A stretch of 32,668 nucleotides of DNA from Bacteroidales bacterium (GCA_029938715.1 JAOZUK010000037.1:1-32668), one strand, 5' to 3'. Counted from the stretch's first letter, positions 1 through 8,460 are shown. The notes: generated by a model from the sequence alone, not told the origin. Numbers and translations: made by a program.

Positions 1-140
1 AACCGAAGGATCTGAGCGAAGCGAAGAACGAAAAAGCTCCTAAAGAAGAGGCTCCTAAAGCAGAAGCTCCCAAAGCAGAGGCTCCCAAAGCAGAAGTTCC
101 TAAAGTAGAGGCTCCAGAAGCAAAGAAGAGCGCTGAATAG
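1..140 (+). CDS. rpsB: C-terminal tail of a probable 30S ribosomal protein S2 (partial)
   Basis: The frame is open from the left edge to a TAG at 138-140 and encodes about 45 residues. The tail is low-complexity and charged, rich in Ala, Pro, Lys and Glu, beginning PKDLSEAKNEKAP and ending APEAKKSAE. No S2 core domain is visible because the window starts too late. The assignment rests on position: rpsB directly precedes tsf in most bacteria, and S2 proteins of Bacteroidota often carry a charged Ala/Lys/Glu-rich C-terminal extension. The tail is made of near-identical five-residue units. A gap of 50 bases without a clear hairpin separates it from tsf, so the two are probably co-transcribed. 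Another protein with a disordered tail remains possible. Confidence 0.6.
   Translation, partial: PKDLSEAKNEKAPKEEAPKAEAPKAEAPKAEVPKVEAPEAKKSAE
36..125 (+). repeat. 15-bp tandem repeat, six units, coding for APKAE-type pentapeptides
   Basis: Six consecutive 15-base units start at 36, 51, 66, 81, 96 and 111. The middle four are close variants of GCTCCYAAAGCAGAR; the first and last are more diverged. Each unit encodes a variant of Ala-Pro-Lys-Ala-Glu. The period is a multiple of three, so gain or loss of units by slippage would keep the frame. There are no spacers, so this is not a CRISPR array. Confidence 0.9.
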
Positions 141-190
141 AGCCCGGGAGAATAATTCATTGATCACTAAACGCATAAAGAATATATAAA

Positions 191-1012
191 ATGGCTGATA
201 TTAAAGCTGTAGATGTACAAAAATTAAGAAAAGCCACTGGCGCCGGTATGATGGACTGCAAAAAAGCATTGCAGGAAGCTGAAGGCGATTTTGATAAAGC
301 AGTGGATCTGATCCGCAAAAAAGGTAAGGCTATTGCCAACAAACGTGCCGATCGCGAAGCCAGTGAAGGTACTGTACAGGCAAAAGTTGAAGGTAACTAT
401 GGTGCCATCATCTCACTGAACTGTGAAACCGACTTTGTAGCCAAGAACGAGGATTATGAAAAATTTGCGGTCTCTATACTGGATCTTGCAATAGCTGAAA
501 AACCTGCTGATCTGGAAGCTTTGAAAGCTCTTCCTTTAGAAGGTAAAACATTGGCTGAAGTAGTTACTGAGAAGTCAGGTACCATTGGAGAGAAACTGGA
601 ACTTGCCTATTTTGATTTCATAAAGGCTGAAAAGGTACAGGCATACAATCACATTGGAAACAACCTGGCCACACTGGTTGGTTTTAATAAAGCCCATGTG
701 GAAGAGCAGGTAGCCAAGGATGTGGCCATGCAGATTGCTGCCATGGCTCCTGTTGCAGTAGATGAAAGCGGTGTTCCTGCTGAGGTGATTGCAAAAGAGA
801 AGGAAATTGGTCGTGAGAAGGCCCTTCAGGAAGGTAAACCTGAGAAAATCGTGGACCGGATTGCAGAAGGAATGGTGAAGAAGTTCCTTAAAGAATCTAC
901 CCTGTTAAATCAGGATTTCACTAAAGATTCCAAGAAAACCGTAGGCCAATATATTAAGGAGGCCGATAAAGATCTTCAGGTAACCGGTTTTAAAAGGTTT
1001 TCAGTAAAATAA
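191..1012 (+). CDS. tsf: Translation elongation factor Ts
   Basis: EF-Ts is the cytoplasmic guanine-nucleotide exchange factor that recycles EF-Tu-GDP. The 273-residue product matches the usual family length. The N-terminal UBA-like domain with VQKLRKATGAGMMDCKKAL (about residues 9-27) is followed by the signature ETDFVAKNE (79-87), whose Asp-Phe intrudes near the EF-Tu nucleotide site. The ATG at 191 is preceded by an A/T-rich stretch with no Shine-Dalgarno site, which is normal for Bacteroidota. The gene lies 50 bases after the probable rpsB tail, as in the classical rpsB-tsf operon. A strong hairpin terminator begins about 20 bases after its stop codon, so the operon probably ends here. 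Confidence 0.98.
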   Translation: MADIKAVDVQKLRKATGAGMMDCKKALQEAEGDFDKAVDLIRKKGKAIANKRADREASEGTVQAKVEGNYGAIISLNCETDFVAKNEDYEKFAVSILDLAIAEKPADLEALKALPLEGKTLAEVVTEKSGTIGEKLELAYFDFIKAEKVQAYNHIGNNLATLVGFNKAHVEEQVAKDVAMQIAAMAPVAVDESGVPAEVIAKEKEIGREKALQEGKPEKIVDRIAEGMVKKFLKESTLLNQDFTKDSKKTVGQYIKEADKDLQVTGFKRFSVK

Positions 1013-1034
1013 GCTGAACATCTTAAAACTTTTT

Positions 1035-1068
1035 AAGGCTGTCTTGCTTCATTGCAGGGCAGCTTTTT
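1035..1068 (+). terminator. Rho-independent terminator after tsf
   Basis: The arms GCTGTCTTGC (1038-1047) and GCAGGGCAGC (1054-1063) pair over ten positions with two G-U pairs, around a six-base loop TTCATT. The stem extends through AAG (1035-1037) with TTT (1064-1066), and the hairpin runs into TTTTT (1064-1068). This is a textbook intrinsic terminator. It separates rpsB-tsf from pyrH-frr. A longer in-frame TTG start for pyrH at 1044 would fall inside this hairpin and is therefore unlikely. Confidence 0.85.
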
Positions 1069-1088
1069 GTATTTTTAAAAGAAAAAAG

Positions 1089-1799
1089 ATGGCGGCATAT
1101 AAAAGAGTACTACTTAAACTTAGCGGAGAGGCGCTGATGGCAGATCGGTCTCATGGCATTGATCCGGAGCGGCTGAACGATTACATTGATGAAATTATTG
1201 AGGTATCCCAAAAAGGAACTCAGGTGGGGATTGTTATTGGCGGGGGAAATATATTCCGGGGAATGTCGGGAGTTGATGCGGGATTTGACCGGGTGAAGGG
1301 AGATTATATGGGGATGCTGGCCACGGTTATCAATGGACTTGCTTTGCAATCTGCATTTGTTTCCAAAGGGGCTCAGGCCAGGTTGTTTACAGCCATCCGT
1401 ATGGAACCTGTGGCAGAGTTCTACTACAAGCCCAGTGTGATTCAAGCACTTGAGAATAATGAGATAGTGATCTTCTCCGGTGGAACGGGGAATCCTTACT
1501 TCACAACCGATACCGCCTCATCCCTTAGGGCCATAGAGATGGAGGCTGATGTGATGCTCAAAGGGACCCGGGTTGATGGAGTCTATACAGCCGATCCGGA
1601 GAAGGATCCGGAGGCCAGGAAGTATGAAGAAATAACCTTTACCGAAGCGTTGAAAAAGGAGTTGCGGATCCTTGACCTCACAGCTTTTACCATGTGTAAA
1701 GAGAATGAAATGCCCATTATCGTATTCGATATGAACCAGAAGGGGAATCTGAAGCGACTTATTTCGGGCGAAAAAGTTGGTACTTTAGTCAAAATTTAG
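1089..1799 (+). CDS. pyrH: UMP kinase
   Basis: Bacterial UMP kinase phosphorylates UMP to UDP with ATP, a cytoplasmic step of pyrimidine nucleotide synthesis. It belongs to the amino-acid kinase fold, unlike eukaryotic UMP/CMP kinases. Visible signatures are KLSGEAL (10-16), GGGNIFRG (51-58), the UMP-site DYMGMLATVINGLAL (72-86), GGTGNPYFTTDTA (131-143) and DGVYTADP (163-170). The chosen start is the ATG at 1089, giving 236 residues, the usual length. The frame continues upstream to a TTG at 1044, but that codon lies inside the tsf terminator hairpin. A purine-rich AAAAGAAAAAAG precedes the ATG. frr follows 34 bases later on the same strand, the common pyrH-frr pairing. Confidence 0.97.
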   Translation: MAAYKRVLLKLSGEALMADRSHGIDPERLNDYIDEIIEVSQKGTQVGIVIGGGNIFRGMSGVDAGFDRVKGDYMGMLATVINGLALQSAFVSKGAQARLFTAIRMEPVAEFYYKPSVIQALENNEIVIFSGGTGNPYFTTDTASSLRAIEMEADVMLKGTRVDGVYTADPEKDPEARKYEEITFTEALKKELRILDLTAFTMCKENEMPIIVFDMNQKGNLKRLISGEKVGTLVKI

Positions 1800-1833
1800 A
1801 TAAATTACGCTCGCTGAACGGAACCACACTGTC

Positions 1834-2397
1834 ATGAACGAAGATGTCCAACTGATATTTGAGATGAGCAGGGAGCGAATGGAGAAAGCCATTGAACACC
1901 TTGACAATGAATTGATGCGCATAAGGGCGGGGAAAGCCAATGTGCACATTCTGGATGGAATCATGGTGGATTATTATGGTACACCAACACCCCTGAATCA
2001 GGTGTCAAACATCAGTACCCCGGATGCCAAGACCCTCATGATACAACCCTGGGAGAAGACAATGATCGATCCCATTGAAAAGGCCCTGATGGTTTCAAAT
2101 GTGGGGATAACCCCTTCAAACAATGGGGAAGTGATTCGTTTGATCATCCCTCAACTTACGGAAGAGCGTCGTCGCGACCTGGTAAAACAGGTAAAAAATG
2201 AAGGGGAAAATGCCAGGGTAAGTGTCCGGAACAGCCGTCGGGATGCCAAAGATGAATTCAAGCAGATGCAAAAAGATGGTCTTTCAGAAGATGAAACCAA
2301 GGCAGCAGAGGATGCCCTCCAGAAACTCACTGATGAGTTCACCGAAAAGGTAGAGAAGATCGTCGAAGCCAAGGAAGAAGACATGATGACCATCTAG
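1834..2397 (+). CDS. frr: Ribosome recycling factor
   Basis: Ribosome recycling factor works with EF-G to split post-termination ribosomes. The 187-residue length is typical (about 185). The protein shows the tRNA-mimic layout: a long helix with ELMRIRAGKAN (26-36), the domain II segment VDYYGTPTPLNQ (45-56), and the conserved LTEERRRDLVK (108-118) entering the second long helix. The gene lies 34 bases after pyrH and only 12 bases before a membrane glycosyltransferase-like gene, with no room for a terminator. The downstream gene is therefore probably on the same transcript. Confidence 0.97.
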   Translation: MNEDVQLIFEMSRERMEKAIEHLDNELMRIRAGKANVHILDGIMVDYYGTPTPLNQVSNISTPDAKTLMIQPWEKTMIDPIEKALMVSNVGITPSNNGEVIRLIIPQLTEERRRDLVKQVKNEGENARVSVRNSRRDAKDEFKQMQKDGLSEDETKAAEDALQKLTDEFTEKVEKIVEAKEEDMMTI

Positions 2398-2409
2398 GGA
2401 GCCGGGCCC

Positions 2410-3759
2410 ATGAAGCCTAACCGATCCCTGTTCCAGATCTCCAGAATTGCCTACGCAGTTATCCTGCTGGTTCATTTGCTATTCCTGTTCAATGCAATAT
2501 TCAATCGCCCCGCACCACTGACCGATTCAGGCGATTACCTGAATGCAGCAGAAAACCTCTATACGCAGGGCATCCTCTATTCTGGGGATTTAACACAACC
2601 CACCCATCCTGAACAGTTCACCAGGCGACCTCCTCTTTACCCCGTACTCCTGGGAGTGGTCTCTCTCACGGGATCAGAAATTCCTGTTTTTCTGCTTCAG
2701 ATATTGATCTCCATGACCTCCATCTTCCTGGTGTTTCGGATATTTTTTCAAAATCATACCTCCTTCCAGGTTCGACCCCTGCATGTGGTGGTTGCCACGC
2801 TTCTCCTGCTGGCCACCCCTGCCCAGTTTATCTATGCCAACCGCATCATGGCTGAGCTCCTTTTTCAACTTTTACTGGTGCTGATGGTCTGGAGTGTATA
2901 TTGCTATTTCAGATACAAAGAGTCCACCTACATCTGGCTGTTCAATCTCTTTCTTACCCTGGGTATGGCCACCAAACCTGTGCTGTTTCCCTTTACATTC
3001 TTCATCCTGCTTATATCTCCCCTCCTATTTGTCAGGACCAGAAGGCGGGCATTTGTATGGGCCCTTTGCCTGCCCATCCTATGGCTCGCATTCTATAGCG
3101 TGAGAAACAATTACCGAACGGATTCATCTCAATACTCCAGTGTTCAAACAGCCAACCTGGTCAATTACAATCTGCGTTATTTTTTGATGGAACAGGAGGG
3201 TAGCGATGCAGCAGCTGCAGAGGTGGACCGGCTCTATGATGCATGCGATTCGGCGATGGGATATGGAGAGAAGAACCGGTGCCTGCAACAGGGTGTAAAG
3301 GATAAGGTTCTGGAGCGTCCCCTTAAATACGGGATATTCCATCTCAAAGGCTGCTTGCGGTATTTCATCGATCCGGGCCGATTCGACCTTGTAACATTCT
3401 TCAATTTGGAGTACCCCGATTCTGGCGGCTTTCTCCAAAAACTAAACCAGGGAGGTCTTAAGGGAGCATTCCGGTTTCTGAAACAACAGGGAGTGGGTAT
3501 GGTAGCTATTCTTGTTATGATAGCCCTGTTGAAGCTGTTCAAGATTTCTGGATTCATTCTCTATTTGGTTAGAGATAAGGAGCAGCTTCCATTCAGGATC
3601 TTTCTCACACTGCTGGTGGGCTACCTGGCATTTGTAACCGGACCACTGGGAGCATCACGATTCCTGCTTCCCATAGAGTTATTGCTCATAGGAGCAGCCG
3701 TTCAGGGTTGGAGTTCCCTAAAGCTCAAGGATTTTAAATACTTCCGAAAGATCGGGTGA
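2410..3759 (+). CDS. Multi-pass membrane protein, GT-C glycosyltransferase-like
   Basis: The 449-residue protein is strongly hydrophobic, with about nine to ten membrane segments. The first lies at about residues 13-31 and the last near 405-435. The loop after the first segment has an acidic DSGDYLNAAE (39-48), then RRPPLYPVLLG (72-82). This matches the layout of GT-C enzymes (ArnT/PMT_2-like), whose first periplasmic loop carries a catalytic Asp and which move sugars from lipid-phosphate donors. Family membership is inferred from this layout; the substrate cannot be read. The ATG at 2410 follows GGGAG and sits 12 bases after frr. The last 42 bases overlap the 3' end of the opposite-strand lipoprotein gene. 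A polymerase or another polytopic envelope protein is possible. Confidence 0.6.
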   Translation: MKPNRSLFQISRIAYAVILLVHLLFLFNAIFNRPAPLTDSGDYLNAAENLYTQGILYSGDLTQPTHPEQFTRRPPLYPVLLGVVSLTGSEIPVFLLQILISMTSIFLVFRIFFQNHTSFQVRPLHVVVATLLLLATPAQFIYANRIMAELLFQLLLVLMVWSVYCYFRYKESTYIWLFNLFLTLGMATKPVLFPFTFFILLISPLLFVRTRRRAFVWALCLPILWLAFYSVRNNYRTDSSQYSSVQTANLVNYNLRYFLMEQEGSDAAAAEVDRLYDACDSAMGYGEKNRCLQQGVKDKVLERPLKYGIFHLKGCLRYFIDPGRFDLVTFFNLEYPDSGGFLQKLNQGGLKGAFRFLKQQGVGMVAILVMIALLKLFKISGFILYLVRDKEQLPFRIFLTLLVGYLAFVTGPLGASRFLLPIELLLIGAAVQGWSSLKLKDFKYFRKIG

Positions 3760-4713
3760 AAGAATGATTTCGGTTCGCCTGTTTTTACGCCTGGCCTCGG
3801 GTGTCTTGGCAGGATCCACCGGGAGGAATTCTCCCCTGCCGGCAACGGTTAAACGAGTAGGTTCGATTCCGGACCCGTCCAACAGAATTCTGACAATGGA
3901 TGTGGCCCTTAATACACTCAGGTCCCAATTATCTTTAATAGATGCCCCTTTTCTAAAGGGTACATCATCGGTGTGGCCCTCAATCATGATGTCGATTTCC
4001 GGATTTCCGGCAAGAACCACTGCCAGCTGCCGTAAAGCTTTAACCCCATTGGGATCCACCACGGTACTACCCGACTTAAATAATAGTTTTTCGTCCAGCG
4101 ACACATATACCTTTCCATCCCTTCGGGTTACAGTAAGACCCTGCCCTTCAAATCCCATCAGAGCCTCTGCAACCTTTTCACGCAAATCGTCCAGCACCTT
4201 GTCCTTGGCATACAGCATCTCCTCCATCTCCATCAGTCTGGCATTTCTGGCTTCAAGCTCAGCCTGCAAACGATTTACATCCTGGCGCTGACCTGCCACA
4301 TTGGCCTCTAGCTCTTTTAATAGCTGCTGTTTTATGACCAGATCTTCCTGTGTGGTCTGTAACTCATTCAGTAACCTGCGGGTTTCCCGGGCATTTCCCC
4401 GCAATAATGCGTCATGAGTTGCCACCAGGTCTGCATACTGGCGCTCCAGCTGTGCTGTTTCCGCTTCCAGTTCAGTCACTCTGTTATGGATTCTGATGCT
4501 ATCCTCTATAAATTTCTTCTTCTGCTCTTCCACATCATCAATCCTGGCCCTCATCTCACGATTCTCAACCGTAAGCTGCTCATTTTCAGCCATTAAATTG
4601 TCCCGGTCTTTCTGAATGACCTTATTTTTATCAGTAACCTGGGTGAATTCGCCGGTGGGAACACACGATCCAAGGAGGGCTGCTCCTACTAAAATATATA
4701 TGATTTTCTTCAT
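3718..4713 (-). CDS. OmpA-family peptidoglycan-binding lipoprotein with long coiled coil
   Basis: The predicted product is an envelope protein of 331 residues from the ATG at 4713. It has a lipoprotein signal MKKIIYILVGAALLGSC with the lipobox ending at Cys17, so it should be lipid-anchored. Residues of about 28-185 form a long charged coiled coil rich in Glu, Gln, Arg and Leu. The C-terminal third is an OmpA/MotB domain that binds peptidoglycan: MIEGHTDDVPF, NWDLSVLRATSIVRILL, GRGEFLP and KNRRTEI. Nine extra in-frame codons upstream would spoil the signal peptide, so the later ATG is chosen. The gene converges on the membrane glycosyltransferase-like gene and overlaps it by 42 bases. It is divergent from dxs. 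Its role is probably to tether the outer membrane to the wall; no partner is visible. Confidence 0.88.
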   Translation of the reverse strand: MKKIIYILVGAALLGSCVPTGEFTQVTDKNKVIQKDRDNLMAENEQLTVENREMRARIDDVEEQKKKFIEDSIRIHNRVTELEAETAQLERQYADLVATHDALLRGNARETRRLLNELQTTQEDLVIKQQLLKELEANVAGQRQDVNRLQAELEARNARLMEMEEMLYAKDKVLDDLREKVAEALMGFEGQGLTVTRRDGKVYVSLDEKLLFKSGSTVVDPNGVKALRQLAVVLAGNPEIDIMIEGHTDDVPFRKGASIKDNWDLSVLRATSIVRILLDGSGIEPTRLTVAGRGEFLPVDPAKTPEARRKNRRTEIILSPDLSEVFKILEL

Positions 4714-4817
4714 AATTATATAACGGTTCAATCGTAGCAAATTACATAAAATAGGAGGGTAAATTGGTGCATTTTTTCCCCATGGCTTCTGAAGATATTA
4801 ACATAGCAAAATATTTG

Positions 4818-4825
4818 TACCTTTG
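4818..4825 (+). promoter_or_regulatory. Candidate -7 element for dxs (TACCTTTG)
   Basis: TACCTTTG fits the Bacteroidota -7 consensus TAnnTTTG exactly. It ends 18 bases before the dxs ATG at 4844. I see no clear -33 TTTG at the usual distance. Transcription would begin near 4830-4832, leaving a very short leader. An in-frame TTG at 4823 lies inside this element and so cannot be the start codon if the promoter is real. Confidence 0.55.
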
Positions 4826-4843
4826 CACCATAATTTCAACCTG

Positions 4844-6775
4844 ATGGCAGTTCCCGGCGACGCATATAACCTGCTCAATACCATTGAGGGTCCCGATGAC
4901 ATGAAGTCCCTGGATCCCGAACAGTTACGGCAGCTCAGCTCAGAACTCCGTCAGTTCATTATTGAGATTGTCTCCTCAAATCCCGGACATTTTGGTGCCA
5001 GCCTGGGGGTTGTCGAACTCACTGTTGCTCTGCATCATGTTTTTAATGCTCCCCACGACCAGATAATATGGGATGTGGGTCATCAGGCCTACGGGCATAA
5101 GATTCTTACAGGCCGGAGAGACATTTTTCATACCAACCGGAAATATGGTGGAATCAGCGGATTTCCGAAACCATCTGAGAGCAAATATGATGCTTTCGGA
5201 GTGGGGCATTCCTCAACCTCTATTTCAGCTGCATTGGGTATGGCAGCAGGAAACGAGTACAAGGGACAGAATGACCGGCAGGTGGTAGCTGTCATTGGTG
5301 ATGGCTCGCTGAGTGGCGGGATGGCCTATGAGGCCTTAAACAATGCGGGTGATGCAGGGAAAAATCTGCTGGTGATCCTGAACGACAATCACATTTCCAT
5401 AGATCCCAGTGTGGGGGCCATGAAGGAATACCTGCTGGATATTACAACTTCCAAAGCCTACAACAAGGTAAAAGGGGATGTTTGGAATCTGCTGGGCTTC
5501 CTTAGTAAGATCGCTCCCAACGCCAGGCACTACGCCCAAAAAATTGAAAATGCAATTAAGTCCATAGTACTGAAGCAGAGCAATCTCTTCGAGTCGTTGA
5601 ACTTCCGGTATTTTGGCCCGGTGGATGGTCATGATGTGATACACCTTTCTGAGATTCTCAGGGATATGAAGGATATCCCGGGACCAAAACTATTGCATGT
5701 AATCACACAGAAAGGAAAGGGTTTTGCCAAGGCCGAGGAGAACCAGACCGCTTTCCACTCACCTGGAAAGTTCAACATGTATACCGGGGAGATGATTCAG
5801 AAGGTAGTGGATGGACCTCAACCACCGCTCTACCAGGATGTCTTTGGAGAAACCATTCTGGAGCTGGCTAAACTAAATAAGAAAATTGTGGGGATCACCC
5901 CAGCCATGCCCACCGGGTCATCCTTAAAAATCATGATGGATGAGATGCCCGACCGGACCTACGATGTGGGTATTGCAGAACAACATGCCGTGACTTTTTC
6001 GGCCGGACTGGCCGCAGCGGGTATGACTCCCTTTTGCAATATCTATTCTTCATTTATGCAACGGGCTTATGACCAGCTTATTCATGATGTGGCCATACAG
6101 AACCTGCCAGTGGTGTTCTTTCTGGACAGGGCCGGACTGGTGGGATCTGACGGAGCCACACACCATGGGGCTTATGACCTTGCCTTCTTAAGGTGCATTC
6201 CAAACATGATCATCTCCTCACCGCTCAACGAAATTGAGATGCGTGACCTGATGTTTACCGCCCAGCTCAAACCGGAAAGCCCCTTTGTAATTCGCTACCC
6301 AAGAGGAAAAGGCGTAATGGTCGACTGGAAACAACCTTTCAGCAAAATTGAGATTGGGAAGGGACAGCAGCTTAAAGATGGGGATGACATTGCCATACTC
6401 TCCTTTGGACCCATTGGACATGAAGCCACCCGCGCCATTGAGATACTTAAGAAGGAGCAGATCAGTGTGGCTCACTACGACATGCGTTTCCTCAAACCAA
6501 TTGATAACCTACTTCTGAAAAGTATTTTCTCCAGGTTTGACAAGATCGTCACCCTGGAAGATGCCTCAATGATTGGAGGTTTGGGAAGCGCTGTGATTGA
6601 ATACATGAACGACAACAGCTATAAAGCCAAGATAGTTCGCCTGGGGATCCCTGATAAGTTTGTGGAACATGGTACCCAGGAGGAACTTTATAAGGAGTGC
6701 GGCTTTGATGCAGAAGGAATTGCCAAATCGGTTCGGAACCTGGTACTTTCTAAGATCATGACCAGGGCCATTTAA
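4844..6775 (+). CDS. dxs: 1-deoxy-D-xylulose-5-phosphate synthase
   Basis: This enzyme condenses pyruvate and glyceraldehyde 3-phosphate into DXP using thiamine diphosphate. It is the entry step of the MEP isoprenoid pathway and feeds thiamine and pyridoxal synthesis. From the ATG at 4844 the protein has 643 residues, the usual size. The thiamine-diphosphate motif is complete: GDGSLSGG (152-159) through NDN (180-182). Other signatures are IWDVGHQAYGHKI (75-87), GHSSTS (121-126), the catalytic GIAEQHAV with Glu379, DRAGLVGSDGATHHGAYD, and a transketolase C-terminal domain. It stands alone; no other MEP gene is in the window. Only 24 bases separate it from the convergent aldehyde dehydrogenase, with no clear terminator. 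Confidence 0.97.
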   Translation: MAVPGDAYNLLNTIEGPDDMKSLDPEQLRQLSSELRQFIIEIVSSNPGHFGASLGVVELTVALHHVFNAPHDQIIWDVGHQAYGHKILTGRRDIFHTNRKYGGISGFPKPSESKYDAFGVGHSSTSISAALGMAAGNEYKGQNDRQVVAVIGDGSLSGGMAYEALNNAGDAGKNLLVILNDNHISIDPSVGAMKEYLLDITTSKAYNKVKGDVWNLLGFLSKIAPNARHYAQKIENAIKSIVLKQSNLFESLNFRYFGPVDGHDVIHLSEILRDMKDIPGPKLLHVITQKGKGFAKAEENQTAFHSPGKFNMYTGEMIQKVVDGPQPPLYQDVFGETILELAKLNKKIVGITPAMPTGSSLKIMMDEMPDRTYDVGIAEQHAVTFSAGLAAAGMTPFCNIYSSFMQRAYDQLIHDVAIQNLPVVFFLDRAGLVGSDGATHHGAYDLAFLRCIPNMIISSPLNEIEMRDLMFTAQLKPESPFVIRYPRGKGVMVDWKQPFSKIEIGKGQQLKDGDDIAILSFGPIGHEATRAIEILKKEQISVAHYDMRFLKPIDNLLLKSIFSRFDKIVTLEDASMIGGLGSAVIEYMNDNSYKAKIVRLGIPDKFVEHGTQEELYKECGFDAEGIAKSVRNLVLSKIMTRAI

Positions 6776-6799
6776 TTCTTAATTTTCTGAGCAAACTAA

Positions 6800-8359
6800 T
6801 TACAAATCAAATTTAATACCCTGGGCCAGTGGTAGATGGGTGCCGTAGTTGATGGTATTGGTCTGTCTTCGCATATAGGCTTTCCAGGCATCGGAACCGG
6901 ATTCGCGTCCGCCCCCAGTCTCCTTCTCTCCTCCAAAGGCGCCGCCAATCTCAGCACCCGAAGTGCCTATATTCACATTGGCAATCCCACAGTCGGAACC
7001 CACCCCTGAAAGGAACTGCTCTGCCTCCCTGAGATTCAGGGTAAAAATGGCCGATGAGAGTCCCTGAGGCACATCGTTATTTATGGCAATGGCCTCCTCA
7101 ATTCCATTATATGAGATCAGGTAGAGCAAAGGAGCAAAGGTCTCATCCTGGACAATCTCAAAATGGTTTTTGACCTCAGCCAGTGCGGGAACCACATAGG
7201 TTCCGGTTCCAAATCCCTCTCCTTCCAGTACCTCTCCTCCAAATAGAATCGTTCCTCCCTCCTGTTTGACCTTTTCAATGGCATTTTTGAACAGATCCAC
7301 CGCATCGGTATCAGCCACCGGACCTACCAGTACTTGCTCATTCAATGGATTTCCAATCCTTGTGGAAATCTGCTTATAGGCTTTCTCCAGTCTGGCTTTC
7401 ACCTCTTCGTATACCTTCTCATGAATTATCACACGACGGGTGGATGTACAGCGCTGTCCCGCTGTTCCCACTGCTCCGAACACAATGGCAGGAATGGCCA
7501 GATCAAGGTCGGCGTGCTCCGAAACTATTAAAGCATTATTTCCTCCTAACTCCATGATAGAGTTGCCCAGGCGTTCCCCGACAATCCCTGATATATGTTT
7601 CCCCACCCTGGTGGATCCTGTCACTGAAAACAGCGGAATCCTCGGGTCGGCTGCAAAATTATCACCCATCACCGACGATCTGGCCACCACCAGGTTAAAC
7701 ACACCCTCGGGAACATCATTGTTTTTCAAGACCCTGGCAATAATATTTTGAATTGCTATGGCGGTTAACGGAGTTTTAGAACTGGGTTTCCAGACCACCA
7801 CATCACCTGCGATGGCAGCTATCATGGCATTCCATGCCCAGACGGCAACTGGAAAATTAAATGAAGTGACCAATCCCACAATCCCCAGCGGATGATACTG
7901 GTCATACATGCGATGCTGGGGCCTCTCACTCTGCATGGTGAATCCATATAGCTGTCTGGATTGCCCCACAGCGAAATCGCATATGTCGATCATCTCCTGT
8001 ACCTCTCCCAGACCCTCCTGATAAATCTTACCCATCTCCAGAGTTACCAGGAAGCCCAGGTCCTCTTTTGACTCCCGCAGAGCCAGTCCAATCTGGCGGA
8101 CCACCTCACCTCTTACAGGTGCAGGTACGGTTTTCCAGATGGAAAATGCCTCTTGAGCTTTTTGGATCACGGCCTCATACTCCTCTGCGGTTGCATTGGT
8201 AACTCTGGCAATAGCCTCTCCGTCAATGGGAGAAACTGAGGAGGTAACCTCCCCCGTTGTATCTATCCATTCCTGTCCGGTAGTTGCACCTGGATTTACG
8301 TTCTGAATTCCCAGCCTGTTCATCACTGATATCACTTTGTCTTTATACTCCTTTTCCAT
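6800..8359 (-). CDS. Aldehyde dehydrogenase, ALDH7 (antiquitin/aminoadipate-semialdehyde) type
   Basis: This is an NAD(P)-dependent aldehyde dehydrogenase of 519 residues from the ATG at 8359. Catalytic residues are in place: Asn169 in TSFNFP, Lys191 in KPSSKTPLTA, Glu270 in MELGGNN and the nucleophile Cys304 in GQRCTSTRR. The C-terminal signature GGEKETGGGRESGSDAWKAY and the Arg after the Cys loop are typical of ALDH7. In lysine catabolism that family oxidises alpha-aminoadipic semialdehyde (or piperideine-6-carboxylate) to aminoadipate. Here no lysine-catabolic neighbours are visible, so detoxification of other aldehydes is possible. The frame extends to a TTG at 8395, but that codon overlaps a TAATTTTG promoter element, which favours the ATG. 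Confidence 0.9.
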   Translation of the reverse strand: MEKEYKDKVISVMNRLGIQNVNPGATTGQEWIDTTGEVTSSVSPIDGEAIARVTNATAEEYEAVIQKAQEAFSIWKTVPAPVRGEVVRQIGLALRESKEDLGFLVTLEMGKIYQEGLGEVQEMIDICDFAVGQSRQLYGFTMQSERPQHRMYDQYHPLGIVGLVTSFNFPVAVWAWNAMIAAIAGDVVVWKPSSKTPLTAIAIQNIIARVLKNNDVPEGVFNLVVARSSVMGDNFAADPRIPLFSVTGSTRVGKHISGIVGERLGNSIMELGGNNALIVSEHADLDLAIPAIVFGAVGTAGQRCTSTRRVIIHEKVYEEVKARLEKAYKQISTRIGNPLNEQVLVGPVADTDAVDLFKNAIEKVKQEGGTILFGGEVLEGEGFGTGTYVVPALAEVKNHFEIVQDETFAPLLYLISYNGIEEAIAINNDVPQGLSSAIFTLNLREAEQFLSGVGSDCGIANVNIGTSGAEIGGAFGGEKETGGGRESGSDAWKAYMRRQTNTINYGTHLPLAQGIKFDL

Positions 8360-8392
8360 GAGATGTAGTTTATCTGTCAGTTTTTCGATAAA

Positions 8393-8400
8393 CAAAATTA
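8393..8400 (-). promoter_or_regulatory. Candidate -7 element for the aldehyde dehydrogenase (TAATTTTG)
   Basis: Read on the minus strand, the bases are TAATTTTG, an exact fit to TAnnTTTG, 33 bases upstream of the ATG at 8359. No convincing -33 TTTG is visible. The leader would be about 25-30 bases. Confidence 0.45.
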
Positions 8401-8460
8401 ATAATGGATTGTTTCATAAAAGATATTTAAGAACATGCCAAATTCAGTTTGAATAGAGGC

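Noticed and set aside
36-125. Short repeats as a possible CRISPR array
   Set aside because: The 15-base units are directly tandem without spacers and encode a regular peptide in frame with the stop at 138.
1044-1088. Longer pyrH form starting at a TTG at 1044
   Set aside because: The codon lies within the tsf terminator hairpin, and the added residues are absent from the usual UMP kinase N-terminus. The ATG at 1089 gives the expected 236 residues.
3764-4291. A 175-codon plus-strand frame opposite the OmpA-like gene
   Set aside because: It is a Ser-rich shadow of the OmpA domain and coiled coil, and shows no motifs of its own.
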